A stretch of DNA of 64,000 nt from Rhyacichthys aspro (GCA_036850595.1 CM072163.1:3272595-3336594), one strand, 5' to 3'. Positions 47,535 through 60,185 are shown, numbered from the stretch's first letter. Translations and numbers: made by a program. Notes: a model not told the origin generated them from the letters alone.

Positions 47535-49359
47535 TATAAACACACAGCACAATTAATGAAATATATAACCACTATTAAATCACTGATGACATATAAAATA
47601 CCAAAATTGTGTTTAAAACTAATTAAGCCGCTCTTTCTACCCACGGCCTTGTCTCTTATGTTAATGGAGGGACAGAGGTTGAATCAATCCGTGTTCTCTC
47701 TGTGAATGCACACATGCCACGCCAACAAAGAACACGTCTTATTTACGAAATCTGCTGCTTCCTGCGGTTTATTTATGCTCTCTGAACTTCAGACAAATGT
47801 TTGTTGTCTGAACCATCTGTCTGGCAGAGCGGCGCAGCGAAGAAAAGAGGACGAAAGAGAGAGAAAGGGGCCGTGAGAGATGACGGGACGGACCGAGGGC
47901 CACGGGACGGAGGGGGCTTCTGGAGGGACGAGGGGGCGACACGGTGAAGGTCTGAACGCTGATGTGAGACTGTTTCCATGACCTCACACTGTAAAAAATA
48001 TCTGTAGACGTTACCATGAAAAACTGGCAGATGTAAATGTAAACTTCAATTTATGGAAAAATACTGATGAATAAAATAACATAATGTTGGGTTAAAACAA
48101 AAGAAAACCACTTACTGTAACATTTTTAAGTATTGTTCATTAATTAATATATTTTTACTGTTTTTTTTTGTTAAGTAAACTGCACTATTTTAATGTAAGT
48201 GTTTTAAATGTGACAGAAGTAGTTTAAATTAGTTAATTGTCTTTATAACAGTGGCATTCTACATTGGCTTTACTGGCTTTTTGCCTTTTGCTGTTGCTTT
48301 TTGACAGAATTTCACAGTTTTTTCCCTGAAGCATCAGTAAAAACGTTGTTAATTGCAGGAAACAAGACCTAATGCTGCTGTTAAAGTCCTGAAATGTCAA
48401 CTGCAACAGATTAACTCATGTTTATTATTATTGATTATTAATTATTACATACTGTCAGTTTAACTATTACTTTTAAGTGTGCAATATTTAAAGGTGCAGT
48501 GTTTATTTTTTGTCAGTATCTAGTGGTGACAATCCTACAGCTCACACCTTTCTCACATTAATACAAGACTGTGTGCTTCTCCTCCAGCAGTGCTCCGTTT
48601 GTCTGTTCACTAGAAAGTAATGCAACTTCTGAGCTTTAAATATATACATATATCGTTTTAAGATAGACAAATGTAAAGAATCTATTTTTGATTGTTATTA
48701 AACATTATTAAAAGCATATTTTTACCATAACATTTTACAGAATGCACCAATAAGTGATTAAACCCCAAAATACATAATATGAGACCTCTCACGTGAACAA
48801 TATTCAACCTTAAATGTTAAAAATCTTCTTTATCAAACCTTCGCTGTCGGTTCAGACCCAGTGTTTTTTTTTTTATTCCAGGAGCTTAACCAGCCTCAGA
48901 GGACGGACCCAGAATAACAAACACTGACACCTACCCCTCCTTCTGCCTCACGGACCCTCTCCATCCTCGTTTCCACGGAGCCGGTTGTCACGGCAACCCC
49001 CCCTCTACGGGAGGTCAGGGGTCAGGTGCGATGCGGGATGCGGTGGGCGGGTCCATCTGGGCGCGTGACCCCCGCATAAAGATCAGTCCGGATCCACAAG
49101 TGGAGAGAGACCCAGGAGATGAATGAGGAGATGATTAAAGCTGGTTTAAATGGACTGTCTTTAAATGAGAGTTATTACCCATTTAGTTTCAATGACTTTT
49201 AGCATCTGAGGTGTATTTACTTGTATTTATTGCAGGGTTTCCCAACCACCGGGCTGTGGACCAGTACTGGGCCGTGATCATTTGGTAAAGGGCCAAACGG
49301 AAAAACATAAACTTAACATTTTATTTCTATTTTATAAACTTTCACATTCCTAAAAGACG
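47535..49359. other. Intergenic with two GC-rich blocks
   Basis: 47,770-47,960 is purine-rich and GC-rich. 48,890-49,100 is a GC-rich non-repetitive block (CCACGGAGCCGGTTGTCACG). About 49,236-49,300 (GGTTTCCCAACC, then CTGTGGACC) resembles another hAT terminus. No gene seen. Confidence 0.4.
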
Positions 49360-49912
49360 AAAACCTGATATTTTTTACGGTTGCATTTAGTTTTTCAGTG
49401 TAATCTCCTCAAGTTTATTGTAACAGGAATCATCTGAAAAAATGAGACCTTAAGACGTGATCTAGTCTTTATAATGAAGGATTTTAATAGATGAGAATGA
49501 TCAGTCCACAGCAGGATTTTGTCCAATCACAGCTCACTTCAGGTAAAAAGGAGCGCTCCCATTGGTCGACACTGATGTCAACAACAAAGGAACAAGGAAA
49601 TAAACCAAGGAAATGGGTTATTCTGTTGGAAATATGTCTTATTTTACAGAGAAACAGCTCAAAAAAGAGAAACAGTAGCAAATGAAACATGGATAAATGT
49701 TGCTTTGACGCAGTGTTTAATGAGATGGAGATAATTCCAGGATCACTACAGTCTACAACGATAAACTCCAAAGATAAAAGTTTCAGGTCAGCTCTAAACT
49801 TTGATTTAATGTAACGTATTAGTATATTGTGGTGAAAAATTGGTCCAGTTTTACATTTTTTAAATAAAAGAAGCAGGAAAGGTTACTGCTGCTTTTGGAG
49901 GAGAGACCGGGA
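49360..49912 (+). repeat. Family R interspersed repeat, copy 3 (longest)
   Basis: Most complete copy. It matches 33,835-34,312 in reverse and 15,464-15,912 directly, and its right part matches fragments at 20,200 and 56,130. It carries the core AGGTAAAAAGGAGCGCTCCC. No terminal inverted repeats or target duplications could be fixed by eye. Confidence 0.85.
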
Positions 49913-50283
49913 CAAAAAACTAAACAAAAACACATTAGTAAAAAACTTTGACTATGATACTTTAGATGAAGAAGAACAAACATTTAAAGCTCCATTGAAG
50001 CCAGTAGAAGGAGCTTGTTGAGGTACGATCAAAACACACGTATTTGTGGTCTTCACTGATACACTTTGCTATTATTTCTTTACATAAGTTCTTTACATAA
50101 GTACATAAGTGTTACGTTAGAGGTTGGAGGTTTGTGTCCAGCTGAAGGCAATGTGTCAGTGAGATATGCACAATTTTACTGATCTCAGGTCTGTAAATCA
50201 TCAAAATGAAAGAGAATATACAGTTTGGGGCTAAACGTTAAGCTCCTTTAACTAGTTTTAACCATTAACTGTATTGACATCAC
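49913..50283. other. Intergenic, interspersed repeat fragment
   Basis: 50,130-50,250 (ACTGATCTCAGGTCTG, then ATCAAAATGAAAGAGAATAT) parallels 55,355-55,430, so both are fragments of one further repeat family. No gene. Confidence 0.45.
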
Positions 50284-50523
50284 AGAAGAAGTAGAAGAAG
50301 AAGAAGAAGAAGAAGAAGAAGAAGAAGAAGAAGAAGAAGAAGAAGACGAAGAAGGAGGAGGAGGAGGAGAAGAAGAAGTAGAAGAAGAAGAAGAAGAAGA
50401 AGAAGAAGAAGAAGGAGGAGGAGGAGGAGGAGGAGGAGAAGAAGTAGAAGAAGAAGAAAGAGGAGGAGGAGGAGAAGAAGAAGAAGAAGAAGAAGAAGAA
50501 GAAGAAGAAGAAGAAGAAGAAAG
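50284..50523. repeat. Homopurine (GAA)n/(GGA)n tract
   Basis: About 240 bp of nearly uninterrupted purines on the + strand, mostly GAA with GGA blocks and a few GTA interruptions. Long Ser/Pro and Leu frames on the minus strand are artefacts of the trinucleotide repeat. Confidence 0.97.
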
Positions 50524-52430
50524 CTGGGTGTAGCTCTGTTGAAACAATACAAAAAGAAAAATGATACAGAAATTTTCTTTAAACTTTGGATGAACTGCTC
50601 TTGTCTGTCTCAGGAGTGAATTGTGTAGGAATTTAATAGTTTAAACTCACGATAAAGAGACTCAAAAAGCAAAAATGGAGAGAGTTGTTGATACAGGACT
50701 TTTGCTTTACATCAGAGTTTCGGCACAAGAAGCAGAATTTAAAGAAAAAAGTAGTGTAATTCATTTGATGTATCGTACAACAACAATCTATGGTCCTTCT
50801 GCTCTGAGTGTGGCCTTCGCTGCAAAAAGCCTGCAGCAAAACCACTGTTGTTTTGTTTTATTTCAATTATAGGTGGCTTAAAAATAAAAGCTAAGACACG
50901 TGCCACAAGAATGAGACAAAACAAAACCTCAGTAAAGCTTCCTGAGACAAAACCTCACGCAGAAGTTCACATAAACGCATTAACCATTTCAAAGTTTAGC
51001 TTCAGATTTGCTTTAAACTCAATCGAAACACATCTATTCTGACTTATGATTTCAACTTTTTTGTAAAAACTGAAAGGCGTACACACGGAGCAGATGGGAA
51101 TGTGTAGCACGTGGGTGTTTTTAAGTAAAATAAGGTCTAATTATGCTGTAAAACGCAGCCCGAGGCGTCTCAGAACAATGTGTGGACTACAGAGAGAGAC
51201 GGCGAGACTTAAACGCTCTCAGCTGTGCTCACACTGTCTGCTCATTCACCAGCGTTTACGCCCCGAACCTGGCCTCATCCCTCCGCGAGTCCTGATTATC
51301 ACTGTGTCTTTATCTGCCGCTCAGATACAGGCTGTGGGAGAGTACATATTTACCTTCGCAAGGTGGGAAATTTCAGCGCCGCTTGTTGGTAAACACAGGC
51401 TTCATTGTTGACGGAGGAGAGTTTATTACCCGGCTCCAACCGAAAAGAAATGATTTACCGAGGTGTGATGCAGCAACATTTGGAGCTATTTCATAAAGTT
51501 TGGGAGTTTGAAGTGTAGTAAGAGGTAATGGAAGTCACATATTGGGTTAAATCTGGCCTTTTTTTGAACCAAATTTGGAAAATATTTGAGTTTAAAAAGC
51601 TCATGATTGTTGCAAAGTCATCTATTGCTTGTTACATTCAGGAAAGTATAAAATAAGGCATTAAAACATATTGTAGAGGTGCTGTTTTTTTATTTATTTC
51701 ACTGCATAAGACATAAAACTTGCGACAATTAACTCTTATTTACTGTTTTCTGTTAAATATTCTGTATTCTGTATTTTTTTCTTGTATTTATTTTAACATT
51801 TCTTTCTTATTGAGTCGTACAGATTGACGTTTCCTTCTGAGGTCACTGTAAAAGTGGCCAAACATTGAGTCACATTGAATATCATTGTTTGTAGATGACT
51901 CATTTTTATTCCTTTATCAGATGTTTGTGATTTATTGCATTTGGTTTGTTCATTTACATCAGTCTCATTGCATTAAGACTTTTAGAGGGATTACACACGC
52001 GATGTAGCTCACAGTTTTACTAACAGTGCTGTGAATTTACTGCAGCAATTCCATTAAAAAAGCTAAGTACTCAAATTGGCTCACTTAATAAGTCATTTCA
52101 AGATGTGCTCATGAGTTATATACGTCCTAATATTCCCTAAAAAGACCTTTCCACTGTGTTGTTTCCAGAAGAGAGACAGGAGCTTTAAACAGTGATCTCA
52201 ACACAAAATGATTTATAAAATGTATTTGAAGCTGACTTTTAGAAACTTTGATGCATTGAAGTTGATGTGAGAGGCTGGAGGCACAAATGTACGCATCAAC
52301 CTGTGTTTATTTTCTATTATTTAGGGACCGAATATTTACTGTCAATGTTCAATGTAGACGATAAATGCTGTTTTAATTCACAAAGCAAGAACCATTCAAT
52401 TCTGACTCTGTCTAAAACCAGAAACAGATG
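50524..52430. other. Intergenic with a candidate conserved block
   Basis: 51,090-51,450 is non-repetitive and of balanced composition (TTTACGCCCCGAACCTGGCC, GATTATCACTGTGTC, TTGTTGGTAAACACAGG with a forkhead-type core). It is a candidate regulatory element. Elsewhere AT-rich. No gene seen. Confidence 0.45.
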
Positions 52431-52738
52431 TTGCTAATCAACGCTAGCTTCATTTTTAACAAACATTTTGCCTGTTTTCTTTAAGAATATGATGATAACG
52501 CCTCCTCTATTTATTACAAGAAGAGAAAAAACACTTAATTTGACAAAATATATATGTTTTCCATTTATGTTTCTCATTTTTGCTGTTGCTAATCAATACT
52601 AGCTTCATTTTTAACAAATATTTTGCCTGTTTTCTTTAAGAATATGACTATAACGCCTCCTTTATTTATTACAAGAAGAGAAAAAACACTTAATTTGGTA
52701 AAATATATATGTTTTCCCTTATGTTTCTCATTTTTGCT
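52431..52738. repeat. 155-bp direct tandem duplication
   Basis: TTGCTAATCAACGCTAGC at 52,431 recurs as TTGCTAATCAATACTAGC at 52,586, and both copies run on through GAATATGA and CACTTAATTTG to CTCATTTTTGCT. About nine differences and one single-base gap separate the copies. Confidence 0.92.
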
Positions 52739-53991
52739 CAGATAATGATTGTCTATCGTCTTTTGTGTTGGAAACTAACCCGACTGTACTGCTCCAGTGG
52801 AAATAATGCTATAAACTTCCATTGTACAGAAAATATAATACACTGTCATGTTAAATTAAATGTGTGTGGAGTGAATTAAACTGTTACTTTAATTTAAATG
52901 GTGTTAAAATGTGACTTAAAACAAGCAGAAGAACTTTATTTTCCCCTAAAGTTTTCTTAGAGTAGTATTAGTTGATGTTTCGAAGACCTTTACCTGTCGA
53001 GCGCTGATCAGCCCGAGTGACCTGACCCCTGTGACCCCTCCAGGGCTGTGTGTTGTGTCATTATCACCCAGTCAGTACAAATTAATAAACACTCCTCTGC
53101 TTTATCAGCTCTGTCTGCGATGAGACACGGAGCAATTAGCGGCAGCGTTCGACTTCCATTAATTAGCACGAGTGCGGAGCATTTAGGAGGCGACAAAAGG
53201 TCGGACTCATTAGAGAGGACAGTGTTAGAGTCGGGCCTTTACACAGACGACCCCTGTCAGGACCAAACCGAGGTGAGGCGTCTGACGGGAACAGGACTAA
53301 TTATGATTATGATTTAACAAAGGACATCTATCTGTGAGAAATTAAAGAATGTCAAGGTCAGTATGATTCATGATGAATATAAGCACAAAATACGGCAAAA
53401 GAAGTTGAAGTTACTTTCTGTTTCATGAAATCAAAGCAGAAAAAAGGTAATACTTATTTGAATTAGATGGAACATTTGTGTAAAACTGTTAAAAGTAGTC
53501 ATTTAAAGCTTTATTGATCAATAGTTCCATTATTTCTCTCTTTCTACAGGAGCCCAGAGAGGACAAACTAAGCAATGCTGGAATAAAAACACACTCATTA
53601 CTTAAATACACTAATACTTGCATAAGGTTTTGGAACATTTACAAACTCTGTTGACTAAAATAGACAAAATTTTGACTAAATTCATCGTGTGACTTATTAT
53701 TCTTATTGGGTTTGTTCATAGACAACAGTATGTCCCTACAGGGCTACCGTAAAACTACACACAACACCCTTAAATCTGGGCAATAAGTTGTCACAGTGAA
53801 AAAATGCTGATAATATAAAAATTTCAGTGAATTAAATTTAAACCAATGTCGATAAATGAGCACCCAGTCTTTCCAGGTGCTTGTGTATGTCCTGTCCATA
53901 AATAGAAATGTTTTGTACACACTCAACAGGTGGTTTAATTTACAGCATACTTTTTTGTGAATTTTTTCCAGGGAGAAAACTTTTAGGAACC

Positions 53992-53993
<2 letters not shown>
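52739..53993. other. Intergenic with a candidate conserved block
   Basis: 53,000-53,290 is non-repetitive with ACAAATTAATAAACAC, GAGCAATTAGCGGCAGCG and CCATTAATTAGCACGAG, three strong homeodomain-type cores within about 90 bp. It is a good candidate enhancer. No gene seen. Confidence 0.45.
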
Positions 53994-54047
<54 letters not shown>

Positions 54048-54067
54048 TTCATTTATTTATTTATTTG
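53994..54067. repeat. (TTTA)n microsatellite
   Basis: About 18 tetramer units with a single ATTC interruption near 54,050. Confidence 0.97.
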
Positions 54068-57000
54068 GGACAATGCACATTAATGAACATCTGTATCAAA
54101 TGCCACAGCTGTAAATGTGCCTGATTGTTGCAGAATTGCTCGACACAACTGATGGAAAAACACAAGACAAACAACAATAAAAGACAAGTTAAACAGTGGG
54201 CACAGATTTGACTTTTTTAAACTTTTATAAGACGGTCTGTAGTTGTGTTTTGTGAAAATAAATGAAGCAGAATAGCGTAAATACCTCTGGATGGAGCCTA
54301 AAGATGAACTAGTGCCACAGTAGCTGACTGTGACAGACAGCGCTGGCCTCCTGCTGCTATTACAGACTCTCAGTTGGTTTAGTCCTGCTGAGAGTTGAAC
54401 TAAGAGCTTTTTCACGGCCCCCTCCTCCTCCCCTCGGCCCTCGTCCCAGGACCGTCACGGCTGTTGGTCTCCACTGACACCTCTGGGCCCCGGGAGACAC
54501 TCGCACTCACAGTTTCTGCTGCGACGAGTGAAACGATTAGGGTTTTACACAAAGGTTTGAGTCACAGTGTTTAACAGACTGGGAAATGGAGCATTATATG
54601 AAGTAAATCAATCTGTAGTATTCATCTTTTCTTGGAATAATATGTCTAAGTGTTAAATGTCAAACTGTTAACTCCTGCTAACCTGGTTTATATTTATTAT
54701 TTTAAAGGTGCATTGTGAAAAACAGAGGATAAAGTATAACATCAGTTAAAATGATGTCCTCAGTTGTGTGTAATTGCTCTCATTACATTTGTGTGTCTTA
54801 GAAAAGAAGACATTTAAAGCTTCATAGACTCCGGTGGATGTGGACATTTCATTTAGCCTCATGTTTCAGAGCCTACTGTTTTCATAATTTAAGCATTTAT
54901 CAAAAATAATATGATTTTCTTTCTAAATTCTAAAATGAAACTATCTATTTCCTCTATTTGTCTATAAACTACAGCATGTCCCTGCAGGGCCACGATAGAA
55001 ACCATAAAAATTTCAACACTTTACGTTTAAAACCTCAACCAATATGTATATTTTAAAAGTGAGCAAATCATAAAAAAAAAAACTCTGTTAAACTTTACTA
55101 AAGCTCTCAAATTGATAGTTATTTACCGACTCTATCTATTAAGCTCATTAAACTTTTGCAAACAAGCTACCAATGGGATTCGATGCTAATATTAGGACCA
55201 ATAAAAGGTTAAAGCAGCACTGTGTAACGTTTATCCAGTAGAGGGCGCTCTACAGACTCTCTAAAGCGCGTCACTCACTAAATTCATGAATAAATCCTCG
55301 TTCCGGGACAGAAAAGTTATATTGGAGGTTTCGTCCAGCTGAGGATGGACATAAGTCGACTGATCTCACGTCTAAGAAGCATCAAAATGAAAGTGAGAAT
55401 ATGTATTTTTGGTCTAAATTTACATGTTCCCCTTTAAGAAGAATCATTGTTTTGAAAATAGTTTTGAGTCTTTTACTCCGTGCATTGTCCAAACAAAAAA
55501 AGCTCATGTTTACGTGCATTTTGATTCTTTTGGGTTTCTTTAATTGGACTCTGAAGGGCAAAAAAACAGACTTACTAACTTTTGGAAACAGTGCAACTCA
55601 TATTGAATACTAAATAAACTGTAAAATGAAATAATAATAATATGTCTAAGTAAACGTAGCCTCATAAAACACGAGCCGGAGCTGCCTCGGTGATGAAGCG
55701 TTGAGGCAAAACCAATTGTGAGCGATTCCCTCGGGGTCAGAGTTCAAAGGTCAGTGAGAGAGTCAGGGGTATGCTTCTGTGAAACTCAAAACACAAAAAG
55801 AGTTGAGTAAATTAACACCTGGCAATGACATTAAGAGCAATGACTGTTTTATTAAGAACTCAAACTTTCATCGAGTGTCGTCAACTTTATGAACGAGACA
55901 CAGCTTAAAGTAAAAACATTATTATTGTTTTGATTTGATATTGATTTATTCTTTACAACATCACAGCACTGACTTAGGTTTTGATAACAATCATATAGTA
56001 GATGATAGACAGCTGTGTAATAATAAACAAACAAATAAACAGTCCTCCCTCTTTTTACAGGTTTGTTTTGAGCCTTGGTTTTTACAACAGTTCAGTTTTC
56101 TGGACCAAACATGTAGATAATTGCTTTTCTGACGGTGAAGCTGGAGATAAAAGTTTACGTCGAGCTCTAAACTTCAGTTTGGTGAAATGTATTAGTGTTC
56201 TGTGGAGGAAAAACTAAAATGTTTTACTTTTTTATTAAAAGAAAAGCAGGAAATGTCCTTTTGCTGCTGTCGGGGAAGAGTGAGTCTGAGACAGGGACAA
56301 AAAAAGAAAATAGATAGAGCCACTTTATTGTTCTTTAGTTTTATTGTTGTTTTGAATCTATTCTACGATGAAAATCAATGTCTTTATTTGACTTCGGAAA
56401 CATCAACCATCCCATACAAATCCAACAATTCCCTCGCCGTTGAGACATCGTGACAGACGACTGGCCGGGCTTCCGCAAACAAACCGTAACGACTTGTGTG
56501 TTTGGCAAATATTCCTCCGAACGACAACAGTAAGTGTGCAATGTGCATGAATAAAACGGTTTCTAAAGCCATTCGGTGATCCTCCCGAATCAGACTCAGC
56601 CCGTTGCCATAGAAACCCTCTGGTTCTTTGGCACGGCGACCGTCTGGACAACTGACCCAAAGACAGAAGCACACACAACCATATGGCCTGTCGTCGAGCG
56701 GCGTGCACCGACAGCGGGCCGCCGGGAAATAACTGTCAACAACAACAGCAAACAGAGCGTCGGCCGTAGATGTTTACAAGACGACTCTGGCAGGAAGAAG
56801 CAGATGGAGGTTAACGTCTAATGGGCCGCTTTTGGTGAGAGTTGTTCGTCTTCGCGGTGACAATGTGAAGTCCTGGCACAGATGGAGGAGACGGGAAGTT
56901 TAGAGGAGCCTGAAGATGGATGGATAGAGGCTTGTAAGATTAACAAGTCTGATTGTAACACTGAAACATTTGTGGGGTTTTTTTTTATGTTTGACTTTTG

Positions 57001-58997
57001 AGATGTTGAGATTTGTCTTTTGCTGCTGATATGTCACAAACCAAAGGGGCTCGGGGAATGGACAAAGACAAAGAAAAGTATAAAAAGGCTTTGTTTTATT
57101 GGGTTGGAGACATAAAAAAACACTATATTGTTTTCTAAAAGGTGGGAAAACCTTTGAAAAATGATAGCAAAACAAGAACTTTGCTGAGTGTGAAACTAAT
57201 ACAGTTTAATTGAGGTTGACACTCACAATATGGTGCTATAAGCAGAGGGCTATGGATTTATGCCAAAGTTTACACATTTAATATCCCATAAAGCCATCGT
57301 GTATCGTGTAAAATATCTTAAATGATTGTGTTCTCTATATTTGACAGCAGCACAAACAGTTTCTATCATTAAAACTTGTTTTGTTCGTCTGGATTTAACA
57401 TAAAGAGACATAAAGAGCGTTTTCCCATCATGCACCGACCTCAGATTACGTTACTGGCACACAGATTACGTCAGAGCAAGTCGATATCACGTCAGACACA
57501 GATCTTACCGGTGTGCAATGAGCTCTGATTGTGTGTATTTGTCTTTAAAAATCCCAGAATAACACAAGGGAATCAAAAATATATATAATGGGTCCAGTCA
57601 GACACAAGACCTAAACATTTTTCAAGCAAAAACAAGTGATTAAAATGAAAATTCTCAACTTCCCTCTCTGTTTGATAATTGTTTGTCCTGGTCTAACTCC
57701 TGATGATCCCAGTTCCTGTTGCATGGCTTTGGTGGGCCCCGTGGGGCAGAGCGGTGGTCCTCGGGCCAGCGTGGGTGAGGGGCCCTGAGCTGCCCCCACC
57801 GTGGCAAATGAGGCGCGTGACTCATCAGACCAAACACAGGATTAGCTGCTAATGATCAGGCAAATGGTTTTGAAATTGTAATTATGTGTCACAGAGCTGT
57901 CTCTGCAGGGACAGGGAGGAAATGGGGTAAAAACAGAGCCAAGACATATAGATGGGAATGGTTTTAAAAAATATACGTATATGTAATGTTTTCAAATTGT
58001 CTTATAGATTGACATTAAATAAAAAATTGACATAATTTAGGGCATAATAGCTTTACTCTATTTACAGACTGATGAGACCAATGAAATCAGAACAAATGCA
58101 ACAAACATGATCAGGCTGACTTTTATTAAACTGAGCTGTGCTGCCACCTGTTGGAGACTGTGTTAAAAAGCACAGTTTAGGATCCCAGGAAGAATAGCTA
58201 ACAAAATTATATGGATTATTATGGACCCACGTGAGTTTGCAACAAAGTCCTTAAGCTTTGACTTTTTGTTGGATTACTAACTTGCAGGAATATCCTCTGT
58301 AAAGTGAATCTGTAGCTTAAAACTCAAAAACCAATATGTTTACATGGCTAATGCTAACTTATACAAGTGTTTGAAGCATGAACAAAGTTTAATTTAGACA
58401 ATCCAGATCTGTTTTTGAGCGCAGACTAGCTTTGTTTGTCAGTATTCCAATCACAATGATATTTTGCTGCTGCCACACAGCACAGAGCTACATAAAACAA
58501 GTTTATCTATCAGGCTTCTACTTTTGAGGTAATTTGACTTCATCTACTGCCCCTACTGGCGATAAATGACATTATATTTCAATGTCAAATTAAATATTCT
58601 ACCTGAAGTAAAAGAAGATCCTCAATATACTTGCATGTGCAGTTAATTCTCCCATTGTAATTTTAAATAATGTTTCCAAAAGTTTATGGTGCAGCAATTT
58701 GCAAAAAAACAACAACAAAAAAACAAAACAAAAAACAAAACAAACAAACCAAAAAAAACCCCATAGCAATATACAATAATATATACAGTCCACAACATAT
58801 GCAAACCCTCCAAAAGCTTTGTATTTTTAAATTTACTCAATGGCTTTAGCAGTTTGCCTTGACTAGGCACTGGGGCTTTTATTTTGAAATGAGGGGAGCC
58901 TGAATCCTCTTAGCAGATTAAACTGAGAGAAGCAGGCCTTGAGCTGCCACGCTGAAGGCACACTGTAAATAAACATAAACAGAGACTATGTTAAATA
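54068..58997. other. Intergenic; repeat fragments and candidate conserved blocks
   Basis: No gene seen. 55,215-55,436 is an interspersed repeat fragment (GCACTGTGTAACG, GTAGAGGGCGCTC). 56,130-56,315 is the right part of family R. 56,400-56,870 is CpG-richer and non-repetitive. 57,680-57,910 includes GTGACTCATCAG, GGATTAGCTGCTAATGATCA and TGTAATTATGTGTC and looks enhancer-like. 58,703-58,760 is an A/C-rich simple repeat. Confidence 0.45.
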
Positions 58998-59106
58998 ATG
59001 TCAGACAGAAACCAGAGTGACTCAGAGGAAGAAGAAGACAGTGAGAGTGAATCAACTGAGCGACAGGGTTCATCTGTCACGACTTTCCTCAACAGCTTAA
59101 TATCAG
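58998..59106 (+). CDS. Exon 1 of the candidate microprotein, or alternative first exon of cyb5r4
   Basis: 109 bp, 36 codons plus one base. The frame would close at once in the intron (TAG at 59,109-59,111) if not spliced, so the coding part stops exactly at a plausible donor. Confidence 0.45.
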
Positions 59107-59922
59107 GTTAGTACTGACATTATCTGTAACATTATTTTACTTATGCTGCTACGACATTAGCAACAGTTGCATACACAAAATCATAACGGTGAATAATAGG
59201 GTGAAGTGGTTGTCTGTAAAGCCTGAAAAAGACAGATGTGTTTAAAAATATCAGCATTGTACTTCATCTACAGTCTCTTATCGAACTATTGGAGTCATGT
59301 AAACAAATGTGGTCTAGGCACGTGTTAGATACATGATACAGGAATAAAATTCTTTTATTTTAAATCCTGACAAACCCTGAAGTAGCTTTTTAGTAGCCTA
59401 TGTTTGGGGTATTATTCGTGCTCTTAACATTTAAACATTTGTATAAATTAAATGGTACAGCTAAAATACTTTTGTTCAGAAGATAAATAATTGTTGGATT
59501 ACAATTTACCAGATCTATTAAGGCTGACGTCTCAAGTTACCTGACTTCACCCTATAAAGTTAATGTTATGAAAAAGTATGTTGCCAGATTGCACTGAAAC
59601 CTTGTCTGTGCGTTGACAGCGTTTCATTGAACGTTTTATCTATGTATTATACCCAGACATTAATAGTTTTATATTTATGAAGTGTTTTCTTCGTATGCGT
59701 CATGTGGTTATACTTTTACGAAGGTTTTTAAAAGCTTTGAAGAACACTGTTTAGTTTAATTTTTACTGGGCTGGAAAATGCCACTCTAACCTGGCAACCC
59801 ATTACGTAAACACATGTGACTAATGTTGTAGTTTTTCCGCAGCGGTGGACGCACTAATGCCGTATTTAGACCTCAAACCAGAAACACCAGACAATATTGA
59901 AGCTATACACCGCTATTATTAA
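58998..59922 (+). CDS. Candidate two-exon gene for a 62-residue acidic microprotein (unrecognised)
   Basis: Exon 1 (58,998-59,106) opens with ATG in a fair context (A at -3), with an in-frame TAA at 58,992. It encodes 36 residues including SDSEEEEDSESES, possible CK2 sites, and ends in phase 1 at CAG|gttagt. Exon 2 (59,843-59,922) follows a pyrimidine-rich acceptor (gtttttccgcag), rejoins the frame as Ala, and encodes VDALMPYLDLKPETPDN to a terminal RYY and TAA. Phase agrees and both exons are open. I do not recognise the protein, and no clear polyadenylation hexamer follows. Alternatively exon 1 splices to 60,186, in frame with cyb5r4. Either use is an inference; chance open frames of this length are possible. 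Confidence 0.4.
59843..59922 (+). CDS. Terminal exon of the candidate microprotein
   Basis: 80 bp including TAA. Short, compositionally protein-like (PYLDLKPETPDN), and directly preceded by a strong acceptor. Confidence 0.38.
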
Positions 59923-60185
59923 TATTTAACTACTATGGCACTTTGTAATTTAACTCATAATTCCGCCTGACTGTGTATAATATGATGTTAATTTAAGAAG
60001 AAGGTAGTTCGCGTGATGTCTTGTTAGCTTAGCCTAGCCTCGGAGCTAACAGCATTGCTCAACACAGTTTTGACAGAAATGTGTCACAAAGCAACAACAA
60101 AAAGGCAAGGACTTGAACCAGGAAAACCCAGCGGCTGCGGAGACTTTTCATGAGGTTTAGTGGTAAATTCAGTTTTGTTTGACAG

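Noticed and set aside
50248..50552. Poly-Ser and poly-Leu frames
   Set aside because: Products of the GAA/GGA trinucleotide tract.
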